Below are positions 7,870-15,751 of a stretch of DNA of 64,000 nucleotides, in pieces. The DNA lies in assembly GCA_964390495.1 (NCBI GenBank), contig CAYMIN010000019.1, forward strand, positions 1 through 64,000. The letters are read 5' to 3'. Each line of letters starts with the position of its first letter. Within the stretch, counting starts at the first letter, position 1. The position numbers were made by a program, and so were the translations under genes. This stretch comes from UBA11051 sp964390495. GTDB taxonomy: Bacteria; Armatimonadota; Zipacnadia; Zipacnadales; UBA11051. The notes beneath the pieces are model-generated. The model was not told the origin of the DNA and made no database searches. It was given only the letters and a program-made list of their open reading frames with translations.

Positions 7870-9819
7870 ATGAGCGTCACTCCCACGGCCAATTCCGATC
7901 TCGGGAGCTTCTATCTGGTGCCCAATTACGCGGTGCGGATCGGAGACAGTTTCGACATTACTTTAGTGCATACGCTGGGCAAGTTCCCGGCGACAGCCGG
8001 CGACCGCTTCCTCTTCGAGCGCCGCGAGCACCGCTGGATTGCGCCGCAGTTCACCGACCCCGAGGTGCCCAACTACGTCACTGCCCGGGCCACTTCCGGC
8101 GCGCACCTAGCGCTTTCGGCAACGCCCCGCAATTACAGTGCTTACACCGACACCCCCACCTTCGCAATCGTCGTGGAGGTCGCCGCCGGCGAGCTTAAGA
8201 CCGGCGACACGCTGACTGTCACGATTCACAATCCCCAGGTCGTCCAGCCGGTCGCGATGTCCACGGTAGCCTTCCCCACCACGGTGAAGTTCTTTCTGCG
8301 CCGCGAGATTGACGGACAGGCCTATTACGCCCCGGATACCGCTGATTTGTGCATCATCGCCGGCCCCATGGACCATCTCAGCATCCACTTGCCCGGCGGC
8401 GTGGCGACCGGAGGAGAATTCACGGCCCACCTTGATGCCCGCGACGCTTTCGACAACCTTGCCGATTCCTACTATGGCAAGCTCGCAATTGACACCGGTG
8501 ACGAGCGGTTACTCCAGGTCGAGCTGACCCAGGGCCGAGCCGTCCTGGACGCCACTGCCGATGAGCCGGGCATCTATTACCTCACCGCGCGCGACCTCTC
8601 CAGCGGCCGGCAAACCGTCTCCAACCCGATGCGCGTCGGGGAGCCGGACGAGCTGCAGGTCTATTTCGGCGACATCCACGGTAAGGTCTTCTTCTGCGGC
8701 GGCACCTGCGATGTTGACCAGTACTATCACTATGCCCGCGAGGTGGCGCGGCTCGACTTCTCGGCAATCACCGGCGTTTCCGAGCTATTCCGCCACCACT
8801 GCACCGGCTATCGTGATGCCCGTCCGCCCCTCACCGATAGCAACTGGGCCGAGCTGCAGCGCGCCGCCAGGCAGTACACTGTGGACGACGAGTTCGCCGC
8901 CTTCCTGTCCTTCGAGTGGCAATCCGACTGGAAGCCGGAGCTGATCCCCGACAGCTTCGACCACATCGAGGCCGCCGCCGCGAAGTCCTTCGGCGACCGC
9001 AACGTCTATTACCTCAATGACGACGAGCCGTTCTTCCTGCCCTTCGACGAAGTCAGCAACACCGCCGGCAAGCTCTTCGACTGCCTCCGTGGCAAGGACG
9101 CTCTAGTCATTCCCCACCATTCCAGCGCGCCGGAAGATTTCGGCGGCGTCGGCCTCAAAGGCGCCGACTGGACCGACCGCGATGATGAGCTGATGCGCCT
9201 GGTCGAGATCTACTCCAAGTGGGGATGCAGCGAGTACAGTGGCTGTCCGCGCAAGCTCACCAACCATTCCCAGGGCCGTTTCGTGCAAGATGCCCTGGCG
9301 ATGGGCCACCGGCTCGGCTTCATCGGCTCCTCCGACACCCATCTTTCCATTCCCGGCGGCTCAGGCGTCGAGGGCGGCGGCGCCCTCCGCTACTACCGCC
9401 CCGGCTACGCCTGCGTCTATGCCCCGAGGCTGACCAAACAGGACCTCTTTGCGGGCCTGCGCGCGCGCCGCTGCTACGCCACCACCGGCGTCAAGATCCT
9501 GCTTGATTTCTATCTCAATGAACGTCCGATGGGCACCGAGCTGGAGCTGGAGCCGACGGCCCCGCGCCATCTGGAGGGTTACGTAGCGGGCACTGCGCCG
9601 ATTGAATCCGTGGAGGTGGTCCGCAACGGCCGCACGGTCCACACTCAGCTTGGGGACGGCGGAGCGGTCTTGGAGTTCGCGTGGACGGATGCTTCGGACA
9701 TGCGGGAGTATGCTTTCGAGGCTTCGGGGCGGGCGCCGTTTACCTACTACTACCTCCGCGTCATCCAGCGCGACTGGGAGATGGCCTGGTCCAGCCCCGT
9801 GTGGGTGGATATGGCCTGA
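7870..9819 (+). CDS. PHP/DUF3604-like metal-dependent hydrolase-fold protein
   Basis: A 649-residue protein starting at an ATG preceded by AAGGAGA; the open frame upstream runs through repeat D and is not coding. Residues 1 to about 260 are beta-rich accessory sequence. From about residue 270 a PHP-like metal-dependent phosphoesterase module begins: FGDIHGKVFF supplies the first metal-ligand region, DFSAITGVSELF follows, then VIPHHSSAPEDF, and finally FIGSSDTHLSIPGGSG near the end, which mirrors the SxDTH/SGDSH motif of DUF3604 proteins. A C-terminal beta-sandwich (ESVEVVRNGRTV) completes it. No signal peptide is visible. DUF3604 proteins are common near sulfatases and glycan-catabolic genes, but the reaction is not established. 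Family placement is moderately sure. Confidence 0.7.
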   Translation: MSVTPTANSDLGSFYLVPNYAVRIGDSFDITLVHTLGKFPATAGDRFLFERREHRWIAPQFTDPEVPNYVTARATSGAHLALSATPRNYSAYTDTPTFAIVVEVAAGELKTGDTLTVTIHNPQVVQPVAMSTVAFPTTVKFFLRREIDGQAYYAPDTADLCIIAGPMDHLSIHLPGGVATGGEFTAHLDARDAFDNLADSYYGKLAIDTGDERLLQVELTQGRAVLDATADEPGIYYLTARDLSSGRQTVSNPMRVGEPDELQVYFGDIHGKVFFCGGTCDVDQYYHYAREVARLDFSAITGVSELFRHHCTGYRDARPPLTDSNWAELQRAARQYTVDDEFAAFLSFEWQSDWKPELIPDSFDHIEAAAAKSFGDRNVYYLNDDEPFFLPFDEVSNTAGKLFDCLRGKDALVIPHHSSAPEDFGGVGLKGADWTDRDDELMRLVEIYSKWGCSEYSGCPRKLTNHSQGRFVQDALAMGHRLGFIGSSDTHLSIPGGSGVEGGGALRYYRPGYACVYAPRLTKQDLFAGLRARRCYATTGVKILLDFYLNERPMGTELELEPTAPRHLEGYVAGTAPIESVEVVRNGRTVHTQLGDGGAVLEFAWTDASDMREYAFEASGRAPFTYYYLRVIQRDWEMAWSSPVWVDMA

Positions 9820-9862
9820 CACTCGCCTTCCTTATCTATGCCCCAGCAGAAGACTGGGCTAG

Positions 9863-10279
9863 TCAAAGCTCGCCGCTGTTAGCCTTGGCGACAAAGTCCT
9901 CAAGTGTCATTATGGTAACGAGGTCGGCGTGACGGAGGTGCTGGCTCAGCCCTCCCCCGACAAAAAACTCTCTTAGGCTCCAACCACTACCGCCCAATAC
10001 CAGGTAAGCCTTGCTATACTCCCCGCCGCTATCCAGGATGCCTTCAGCCAGGCAGATAGCATCAAATGGCACTTCTTCTTCGTCAGCGGAGGCGACCTGC
10101 TGCCACCGCAACGAGATGAGGCATTTGTGCCCGTGCTTATCTTCGGCCGCAACATCCGCCTGATATTCCACAGCCCCCAAACGCTGACCTAAGTCAACAC
10201 CGGTGTGAGACGTGTAGCCCCCTTTTTCAAGAGCGGGCAATATCGTCGTATCGAGCACTACTTCGGTCTCTGCACTCAT
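9863..10279 (-). CDS. small putative PD-(D/E)XK nuclease-superfamily protein
   Basis: A 138-residue protein with VEYQADVAAEDKHG, then CLISLRWQQVASADEEEVPFD. The strand-turn-strand with acidic residues followed by ISLRWQQ..G/A..EEKVPF resembles restriction-enzyme-like PD-(D/E)XK folds that use Q in place of K in the last active-site position. It continues with EYSKAYLVLGGSGW, a core strand. It lies 50 bases downstream of, and on the same strand as, the winged-helix/nuclease-like gene, which suggests a two-gene operon. No DNA methyltransferase is nearby. The nuclease assignment is by motif impression only; a fold search would decide. Confidence 0.5.
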   Translation of the reverse strand: MSAETEVVLDTTILPALEKGGYTSHTGVDLGQRLGAVEYQADVAAEDKHGHKCLISLRWQQVASADEEEVPFDAICLAEGILDSGGEYSKAYLVLGGSGWSLREFFVGGGLSQHLRHADLVTIMTLEDFVAKANSGEL

Positions 10280-10329
10280 TGCTCTTGCACCTGGATTCCT
10301 GTAATGGTCTGGGACGACGTGATGTGCTC

Positions 10330-11121
10330 TCAGGCGATTGCTGAATTCCTCCGGTATTGCTCGACCACCCCGAATTCGTCACGCCGCTCCACATGCTGCA
10401 CTACTGCGTTATACAGGCCCTCCAACTCCGAATAGAGTCGGAACCGGAATCTGTGCCGATGAGTCCAGAAAGGTTCTTCGTTCAGACGGCGCTCGAATAG
10501 CTCTTTCTGCTCATGGCTCGGCCCGAGCACGAACATCTCTGCATTGCACCGCCCCGGGATCTTGAGCAACCTGGCAAGCCCGTCTTTTATCCTTGTCGTG
10601 TGCTCGACCTCGAAGCCGTACACCGGATATAGCCCCTTTGGGTCCTCCTGAAGCCACAATGTGTTTATCTGCCTAATGTCTCTTGCATTGGGGCCATCAG
10701 GCATGTAGTCCGGCGCACTCACCAATCCGCCGAGCCTTTTCCCCTGGAATTCTCGTGTCGTCTGGTCGGTTTTCGGCACAAAGGTCTCGTAGCCGTACAG
10801 GTTCCCAAGTCCCACCAGCATTCCTTGTGCTATGCCATGATTGATCGTTGGCTCCGGTGAGTCAAGCTTTTCCCCCTGTGGAGCCGGCAGTTCGGTTTCA
10901 ACGAGGCGGTAAACGCCGCTTCGTTTCGGGGGCACCGGGCTAAATATCCGATATTGCCGTACGACCCGTCGTATCGTGTCTCGCCAGGTAGGGTTCGTCG
11001 CGGTTTTGGGATGGCCCTCGACTATCTCGTTGATTTCGGACAGATGGCCTTCACCGCCGAGCTCGCGCAGCGCATCAGCGACAACCTGCTTCCATGTAAC
11101 GTTCTCAGACCGGACTTCCAT
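10330..11121 (-). CDS. winged-helix (HARE-like) plus restriction-endonuclease-like protein
   Basis: A 263-residue protein. The start at 11121 is set by GGAGG six bases upstream. Residues 1 to about 75 (VTWKQVVADALRELGGEGHLSEI ... YRIFSPVPPKRSGVYRL) have the look of a HARE/HB1-type winged helix, a DNA-binding module often fused to restriction enzymes. Residues 100-263 contain GNLYGYETFVPKTDQTTREFQGKRLGGL and YPVYGFEVEHTTRIKDGLARLL. The latter, a beta strand with EVEHTT followed by a helix, fits a PD-(D/E)XK core with E-x-E. Together with the 138-residue gene it looks like a restriction or defence nuclease pair, but no modification enzyme is adjacent. Function is inferred; the domain calls are moderate. 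Confidence 0.6.
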   Translation of the reverse strand: MEVRSENVTWKQVVADALRELGGEGHLSEINEIVEGHPKTATNPTWRDTIRRVVRQYRIFSPVPPKRSGVYRLVETELPAPQGEKLDSPEPTINHGIAQGMLVGLGNLYGYETFVPKTDQTTREFQGKRLGGLVSAPDYMPDGPNARDIRQINTLWLQEDPKGLYPVYGFEVEHTTRIKDGLARLLKIPGRCNAEMFVLGPSHEQKELFERRLNEEPFWTHRHRFRFRLYSELEGLYNAVVQHVERRDEFGVVEQYRRNSAIA

Positions 11122-11251
11122 CTTGGCCTCCAGTACCCGCATTGCCACAGGAATTGTGTACCAATATACCGTGGGACTTATCCCAGTGCAAGCCCCGTAG
11201 CACGTGCCCTGCCGCCCGATGGTCTGCGCCCTCATCGGCGCAACGACCTGG

Positions 11252-12367
11252 TCAGTGCCCCTGCAGCACGAAGTACATCTGCATATCCATCGCTCCGGGG
11301 CGGTCGGAGGTCCACGCGCCGTTCGCGGTGTATTGCATCAAGCCGTCGCTGAACACCGTCGGCGTCACGAACTCCGCAGCCCCGCTCTGCTGCAGCCCGA
11401 AGGTGTTATACGAGCCGGTTGGTGAACTCAGCACCAGGCTGTAGGTCTCACCCTCCGCCAGCATCAGCGGCTCGGCGAAGGCATGCTCGACCCACACCAT
11501 CTTGCCGGTCTCGAAGACTTGCGGGGCGATGTCGCCCTCCTCGATGACCGTGCCCTCCTCCGCCAGCAGACTTACCCTCAGCGGCCCGGAATCATCCAGC
11601 TTCCGTACCCGCACCCGTACCGCCTTGACTAGCCGATTGCCGCCGCTGGCGGTGAATAACTCCCGCACCTTGCTCTCACCGCTGATCGGGCGCACGCCGC
11701 TTTGCGAGCGCGCGTCGTAGTAGCCCTGGCCGAAGACCGTTCCGTCCTCATAGTAAATCCAGTAGATCGGCGTATGCGCATGGCGCACGCTCCACGGCGG
11801 GTCCGGCCATTTCAGCACTATCGCCAGGTCGGTGTCACTGACCGCCGGCTGCATGTTGGGCGTCGCCTGCTTCTGGTAGAGCTGGTCCAGCGAGACCCAG
11901 TTGTTGAGCGGGTCGGGCGCCGGGTTGGTGAACACGAAGTGGTACAGCTTGCCCTGCTCGGTGGTTGCGGGGCGGTCGAAGGTCACCAAGCGCAGGCTGC
12001 CCTGGGCCATCGGGTCGGGGATGTGCACCGAGGCCAGCACCTCAGCGGTCGGCCCGTGCAGCTCGCTGCCGTCATCGGGCCGGAACTGAATCAGCACCTC
12101 TCCCCCGTCGCCCTGATAGTAGCCCAGCTTGCGGAAGATGAAGTAGAAGCGCGCCTGGGTGAAGGTTCCCGTATGCTGCGCCCGAAAGCGGATACAGATA
12201 GTGTAGTCTTTCAGCCGCCCGATATTCAGCGGCACCAGCCCGTCGGCGTTCCAGTAGCAGCCATAGACATCATCGAAGCTGAGCTGTTCTCCGCTGGCTC
12301 CACCGGCGAGGCAGGCGGCCAGGAGCATCATCAGGCCCAGGCTCTTCAGCCTAGCGGAGCGGTTCAT
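11252..12367 (-). CDS. secreted beta-rich protein, possible lipoprotein
   Basis: A 371-residue exported protein with a hydrophobic N-terminus (LGLMMLLAACLAGGASG). LAAC could act as a lipobox, or the segment may be an ordinary Sec signal peptide. The mature part is beta-rich with two similar halves of roughly 170 residues: the first has FTQARFYFIFRK..GDGGEVLIQFRPDDG, the second VKAVRVRVRKLDDSGPLRVSLLAEEG, both ending in a LYHFVF/TYSLVLSSP strand. This suggests a duplicated jelly-roll, carbohydrate-binding-like domain. No catalytic motif is visible. It follows the URO-D-like gene by 14 bases and is probably co-transcribed with it. Specific function unknown. Confidence 0.75.
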   Translation of the reverse strand: MNRSARLKSLGLMMLLAACLAGGASGEQLSFDDVYGCYWNADGLVPLNIGRLKDYTICIRFRAQHTGTFTQARFYFIFRKLGYYQGDGGEVLIQFRPDDGSELHGPTAEVLASVHIPDPMAQGSLRLVTFDRPATTEQGKLYHFVFTNPAPDPLNNWVSLDQLYQKQATPNMQPAVSDTDLAIVLKWPDPPWSVRHAHTPIYWIYYEDGTVFGQGYYDARSQSGVRPISGESKVRELFTASGGNRLVKAVRVRVRKLDDSGPLRVSLLAEEGTVIEEGDIAPQVFETGKMVWVEHAFAEPLMLAEGETYSLVLSSPTGSYNTFGLQQSGAAEFVTPTVFSDGLMQYTANGAWTSDRPGAMDMQMYFVLQGH

Positions 12368-12381
12368 GGCCCCTTACCCCT

Positions 12382-13461
12382 TCAGTAGCCGGGCGGCAGG
12401 TTGAGCGGGTAGTCGCGGTAATCCACATAGGTCTGGTAGGCCAGGTCCCAGATCTCCAGCGAGATGTCGGGGCCGACCGAGTGGGTGCCGAGTACCATGC
12501 CGCCCTCCTTGCCCGCCGACATCATCCGCAGGACGTGGTCCTTGACTTCTGCGGGGTTGTTGCGCGGCAGGATCAGCCCGTTGGACAGCCCGCCGATCAG
12601 AGCCAGCTTGTCACCGTACCGTTCGCGCAGCTTCATGCAATCCAGGCCGGCCTTATACTCCACCGGGTTGATGCCATCGAAGCCCAGGTCAATGAACAGG
12701 TCCAGCAGCGGCCCGATATTGCCGTCACTATGCATGATGACTTTCTTGGCTCCGGCCGCCTTGAATTGATCCGCCATATAGCCCCAAGCCGGGGCCAGAA
12801 CCTCCTCGGCGGTTTGCGGGCTGAACATCGGCAGGTCGGTCGCCGCCATGTCGTCGAAGACCCAGACGCCGGTCTCGTACAGCTCCCAGCGCCGCAGCTC
12901 TTCCACACCGATGGCGGCCAGATGATGGGCGGTGCGCATGATCTGCTCCTTGGCGAGTTCCTTATCGCCGGCCATGTTCATCAGCAGGTTGACCTCTCCG
13001 GTCATGAAGTAGGTGCGGATGAAGGGGCCGCCGGTCTTGGCGAATACGCAGTATTTCTGCTTGAGCTGGTCCATGACGGCATCGAGGCCGGCGTAGCGCT
13101 CGGGCAAGTCCGGCGCGTCGAAGTCCCCGTACTTGAGCTGGCCGTTGTCATCATAGGCATTATCAATCTGGTGCATGAAGTAGGCATCGGGCTTGACGCG
13201 GTTGGTCCGGCCCCAGCCGTCGCGCTGGATGTCATAGCCGTCTTGTTGCCCCAGAGTTGCCGCCTTGGTCATATACGGCGTTTCGTTGCCGACTGCTATC
13301 TTGATATCCACGCCGTAGTAGTCCGTCAGGTTCACCTCCTCGGAGTCATCGTGGGCCTGTTTCCAAGCGGCGACAAACTCCGGCCAGAAATCGGTATGGA
13401 ACGGCATGTAGTCGGGCTGTTGGAAATCGAGTGCTGTCATCACGCGCTCTTGTGAGGTCAT
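12382..13461 (-). CDS. uroporphyrinogen decarboxylase (URO-D) superfamily protein, divergent
   Basis: A 359-residue URO-D-family TIM-barrel protein. The start at 13461 (MTSQERVMTALDFQQPDYMPF) is preceded by GGGAG and matches the N-terminus typical of the clade; longer open frame upstream is repeat-bearing intergenic DNA. Where MtaA-like members have H-x-C, this one has VIMHSDGNI, so a zinc-thiolate site is apparently missing. GINPVEYKAG and LIGGLSN correspond to the conserved barrel end. It shares a short spacing with the secreted protein at 11252-12367. Such HSDG-type members are frequent in Armatimonadota and other plant-litter degraders and have no assigned reaction. Not likely to be HemE. 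Confidence 0.82.
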   Translation of the reverse strand: MTSQERVMTALDFQQPDYMPFHTDFWPEFVAAWKQAHDDSEEVNLTDYYGVDIKIAVGNETPYMTKAATLGQQDGYDIQRDGWGRTNRVKPDAYFMHQIDNAYDDNGQLKYGDFDAPDLPERYAGLDAVMDQLKQKYCVFAKTGGPFIRTYFMTGEVNLLMNMAGDKELAKEQIMRTAHHLAAIGVEELRRWELYETGVWVFDDMAATDLPMFSPQTAEEVLAPAWGYMADQFKAAGAKKVIMHSDGNIGPLLDLFIDLGFDGINPVEYKAGLDCMKLRERYGDKLALIGGLSNGLILPRNNPAEVKDHVLRMMSAGKEGGMVLGTHSVGPDISLEIWDLAYQTYVDYRDYPLNLPPGY

Positions 13462-13537
13462 TCCACATAGCTCCCTGATGGGGCAGGTTTGCCCGTGGCG
13501 CGAGTTATCGAACCCAGCCTGCCGATGCCTTTCACTA

Positions 13538-13580
13538 ATCCCGTGGGGCGGGCTCCCACCCGATAGCCGTTGCCGTTGCT
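13538..13580 (-). repeat. dispersed repeat family A, copy 1
   Basis: Read on the minus strand it gives cggcaacggctatcgggtgggagcccgcc followed by ccacgggat, closely matching the copy at 40911-40960 (ggcaacggctagcgagttgggttgggagcccgaccc). Intergenic. Confidence 0.6.
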
Positions 13581-13651
13581 GTTCTTCCCTCTCCCCCTGG
13601 GCAAGGCTAGGGTGAGGGTCGCCGTTGCCGTGCTTTCGCTTTCCCCAACAA

Positions 13652-13687
13652 ACAACGGACGGGATCACCTACCATCCCGCCCGTCTG
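13652..13687 (-). terminator. possible terminator of pilin gene
   Basis: On the minus strand, GACGGGCGGGAT and ATCCCGTC can pair with a small bulge, followed by GTTGTTTGTT. It lies 65 bases after the stop of the pilin gene at 13752. The T tract is interrupted. Confidence 0.4.
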
Positions 13688-13751
13688 GCTCTTTCCATTT
13701 GTGAGCTAGACCTCTGCTTGATCGATGCCGCTCAAGTGCCGAGATCGTGCG

Positions 13752-14414
13752 CTACTTGGTGAGGTCCGGCATTATGTACAGCTCCGGTATCCGGTAGGGC
13801 TGGCCGATTGTGGTCGGCTCGTAGGGGTGGGACCGCCCCAGCATCACATACCACTTGGCATGACCGTCGCAGAATACCAGGTTGCAGCCACCATTGTGCG
13901 GCAGGGTCCATTCGCACCAGTAGTACGGATCGGGGTCCGGCCAGTCGCGGAAGGCCCAGCCGGCGAGCAAGGTGCTGCCCAGCCGGCGGGGATTGTCAAT
14001 GCGCTCGTTGAGCAGGATGGTGCGGCCCGGCATCGGAATGTCGTGAAGATGGATGCCACCGCCGACATCGCCGTAGCGACCGATATTGAGGTTATAGCAG
14101 TAAGTGACATCCCCGGCGCGGGGCGCTGCCGAAGGGCAGCCGTAGATCTGGGCGTTGACCAGATACACGAAGATGGTGTCCCACCACTTGCGGCTTTCAT
14201 TGTCGTGGCTGCCGCTGGAAAACGGCATCCGTTCGTCGTAGTCCTGCGTATAACACCCGAAGGCAGTCCCCAGGTTTTTCGCGTTGCTGATGCACTGGGT
14301 CTGGCGCGCCTTCTCGCGCGCTCTGGCAAAGACCGGGAATAGGATCGCCGCCAAGATCGCGATGATCGCGATTACCACCAACAGCTCAATCAGCGTGAAG
14401 CCTTTCTTGTTCAT
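13752..14414 (-). CDS. type IV pilin-like H-X9-DG protein
   Basis: A 220-residue prepilin-like protein. The start MNKKGFTLIELL gives a short basic leader, the G/F prepilin peptidase cleavage site and E at position 5 of the mature chain, then the hydrophobic helix and ILFPVFARAREKARQ, diagnostic of Armatimonadota major-pseudopilin-like proteins. The globular part ends with the H-X9-DG motif (H, nine residues including NGGCNLVFC, then DG) and HAKW. These proteins are processed by a PilD-type peptidase and anchored in the inner membrane; whether they assemble into fibres is unknown. An extended -10 promoter is visible upstream. Three intact paralogues lie at 22261, 30607 and 31526. Confidence 0.9.
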   Translation of the reverse strand: MNKKGFTLIELLVVIAIIAILAAILFPVFARAREKARQTQCISNAKNLGTAFGCYTQDYDERMPFSSGSHDNESRKWWDTIFVYLVNAQIYGCPSAAPRAGDVTYCYNLNIGRYGDVGGGIHLHDIPMPGRTILLNERIDNPRRLGSTLLAGWAFRDWPDPDPYYWCEWTLPHNGGCNLVFCDGHAKWYVMLGRSHPYEPTTIGQPYRIPELYIMPDLTK

Positions 14415-14479
14415 CCTTTCACACCACCCTTTGGATTCTGGGTCCCCACATGAGCCGGCTATGGCGCAACCGGTCAAAT

Positions 14480-14494
14480 CTGCGCGATTATATC
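14480..14494 (-). promoter_or_regulatory. extended -10 promoter of pilin gene
   Basis: On the minus strand, TGATATAAT (TG-n-TATAAT) at about 14487-14495 would start transcription near 14480, 66 bases before the ATG at 14414. No good -35 is visible, as is normal for extended -10 promoters. Confidence 0.4.
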
Positions 14495-14589
14495 ACATCA
14501 TTGGCTGTCATGCTGCCATATTCCTGCTCCGCAAGCAAGAAAAGCTTTTGGTTCCGGCCGGACCTGCCCGGTTCGGGTAATGCACAAGC

Positions 14590-14612
14590 CGCGTAGCTCG
14601 GGCTTTCGAACC
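14590..14612 (-). repeat. dispersed repeat family A, short relative
   Basis: Complement of gaaagcccgagctacgcgg, matching gcccgagctacgcg elements at 58984-59012 and 59139-59162. Confidence 0.4.
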
Positions 14613-14619
14613 GAGGTCG

Positions 14620-15621
14620 TTACAGCTCGGCGGCGTCCCACAGCTCCACTGGCGCGCCGCTCTGGGCCGATAGCTTAGCCGCCTCCATTACCTGTAGGGT
14701 CGCCACCATGTCGTTGATGTCGGCGGGCGGCTCATCACCTCGCTCGAACCGCTCCAGGACATCCTTGGTCTGCAGCGGATAGACATCATCGAACTCCGGC
14801 CCGACGATCTGCTCGTGATTGCCGTCAAAGCGCTTGATACTGCCGACCCCCAGCGTCTGGGTGCAGACCTGCAGCTTATCGGTGGAGATCGAGAAAAAGC
14901 GTTCGTAACCCTCGGGGGTGGTGTAGCTGACCTCGCCGATGCCTACGATCCCCTCGGCGTTGGTCATGGCTATGGTGCAGAGGTCCTCGACGGCGAGATC
15001 GTGGACATGGTGGGTCCAATTAGCTCGGACCTCGATGATGGGTGACTTGCCCAGCAGCAGGAACAGGTCAATGACATGCGGGCCGAAATTCCACAGCGGC
15101 CCGGCCCCGGTGCGCTCCGGCTGTAGCATCCACTCGCATTTCCATTCCGGGTAGCGGACCGGCGGGCCGGCGAACAGGGCATAGTAATAGCGCGCCACTT
15201 TGCCGATGTCCTCGCCCAGCTCCCGCAGCCGCTGGATGATCCCATACTGGCGACTGACCAGGGCGACGGCGTTGTAGAGCTTCTTCTCATTGGCCTTCTC
15301 CGCGACCCGGGCCAGCTTTTTCCAGGAAAGCCCCATCGGCTTCTCCATGTGGAACGGCAAATCATGGTCCACCAGCCACTCGGCCAGCTCGGTCATCTCG
15401 TCATGAGGAGCGAAAGCGAAGATGAAATCGGGTTCCACCTCTGCAAGCATCTTCTCATAATCGGTGTAGCGCGGGGCGTCGCAGTTGCCGGCCTCGGCGC
15501 GAAACTCCAGCATTTCCGGGTCCGGGTCGGCGACCGCCGCTATCGGTTGCCCCATCGTGTGCAGACCTTCCATGTAAAACGGCGCGTGCCAGTGATGCAG
15601 CCCAATGAACGCAACTTTCAT
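14620..15621 (-). CDS. Gfo/Idh/MocA family NAD(P)-dependent oxidoreductase
   Basis: A 333-residue dehydrogenase. The N-terminal Rossmann fold begins MKVAFIGLHHWHAPFYMEGL with a modified GxxxxG region, continues with AVADPDPE and ends with the family's HMEKPMGLSWKKLARV, the EKP element of the active site. The C-terminal alpha/beta domain contains the DLFLLLGKSPIIEVRA and VEDLCTIAMTNAEGIVGIGEVSY segments that normally form the substrate-binding sheet. The start is supported by GGAGG seven bases upstream. The family oxidises or reduces sugars and inositols; the specific substrate cannot be read from sequence. It sits next to a LarA-like racemase on the same strand with 130 bases between, so linkage is possible but not certain. 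Confidence 0.88.
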   Translation of the reverse strand: MKVAFIGLHHWHAPFYMEGLHTMGQPIAAVADPDPEMLEFRAEAGNCDAPRYTDYEKMLAEVEPDFIFAFAPHDEMTELAEWLVDHDLPFHMEKPMGLSWKKLARVAEKANEKKLYNAVALVSRQYGIIQRLRELGEDIGKVARYYYALFAGPPVRYPEWKCEWMLQPERTGAGPLWNFGPHVIDLFLLLGKSPIIEVRANWTHHVHDLAVEDLCTIAMTNAEGIVGIGEVSYTTPEGYERFFSISTDKLQVCTQTLGVGSIKRFDGNHEQIVGPEFDDVYPLQTKDVLERFERGDEPPADINDMVATLQVMEAAKLSAQSGAPVELWDAAEL

Positions 15622-15751
15622 GAAGAATCCTCCGCCAATCTTCGCCTGGGGCGAGAATCTGTGTGTCTGAACTGATTTTGCTGGGCAACAAGATAAGCCA
15701 ATGGTGGGACAATTTCAAGCCATACGGGGTATGACGGGTACACAGGCGGCC

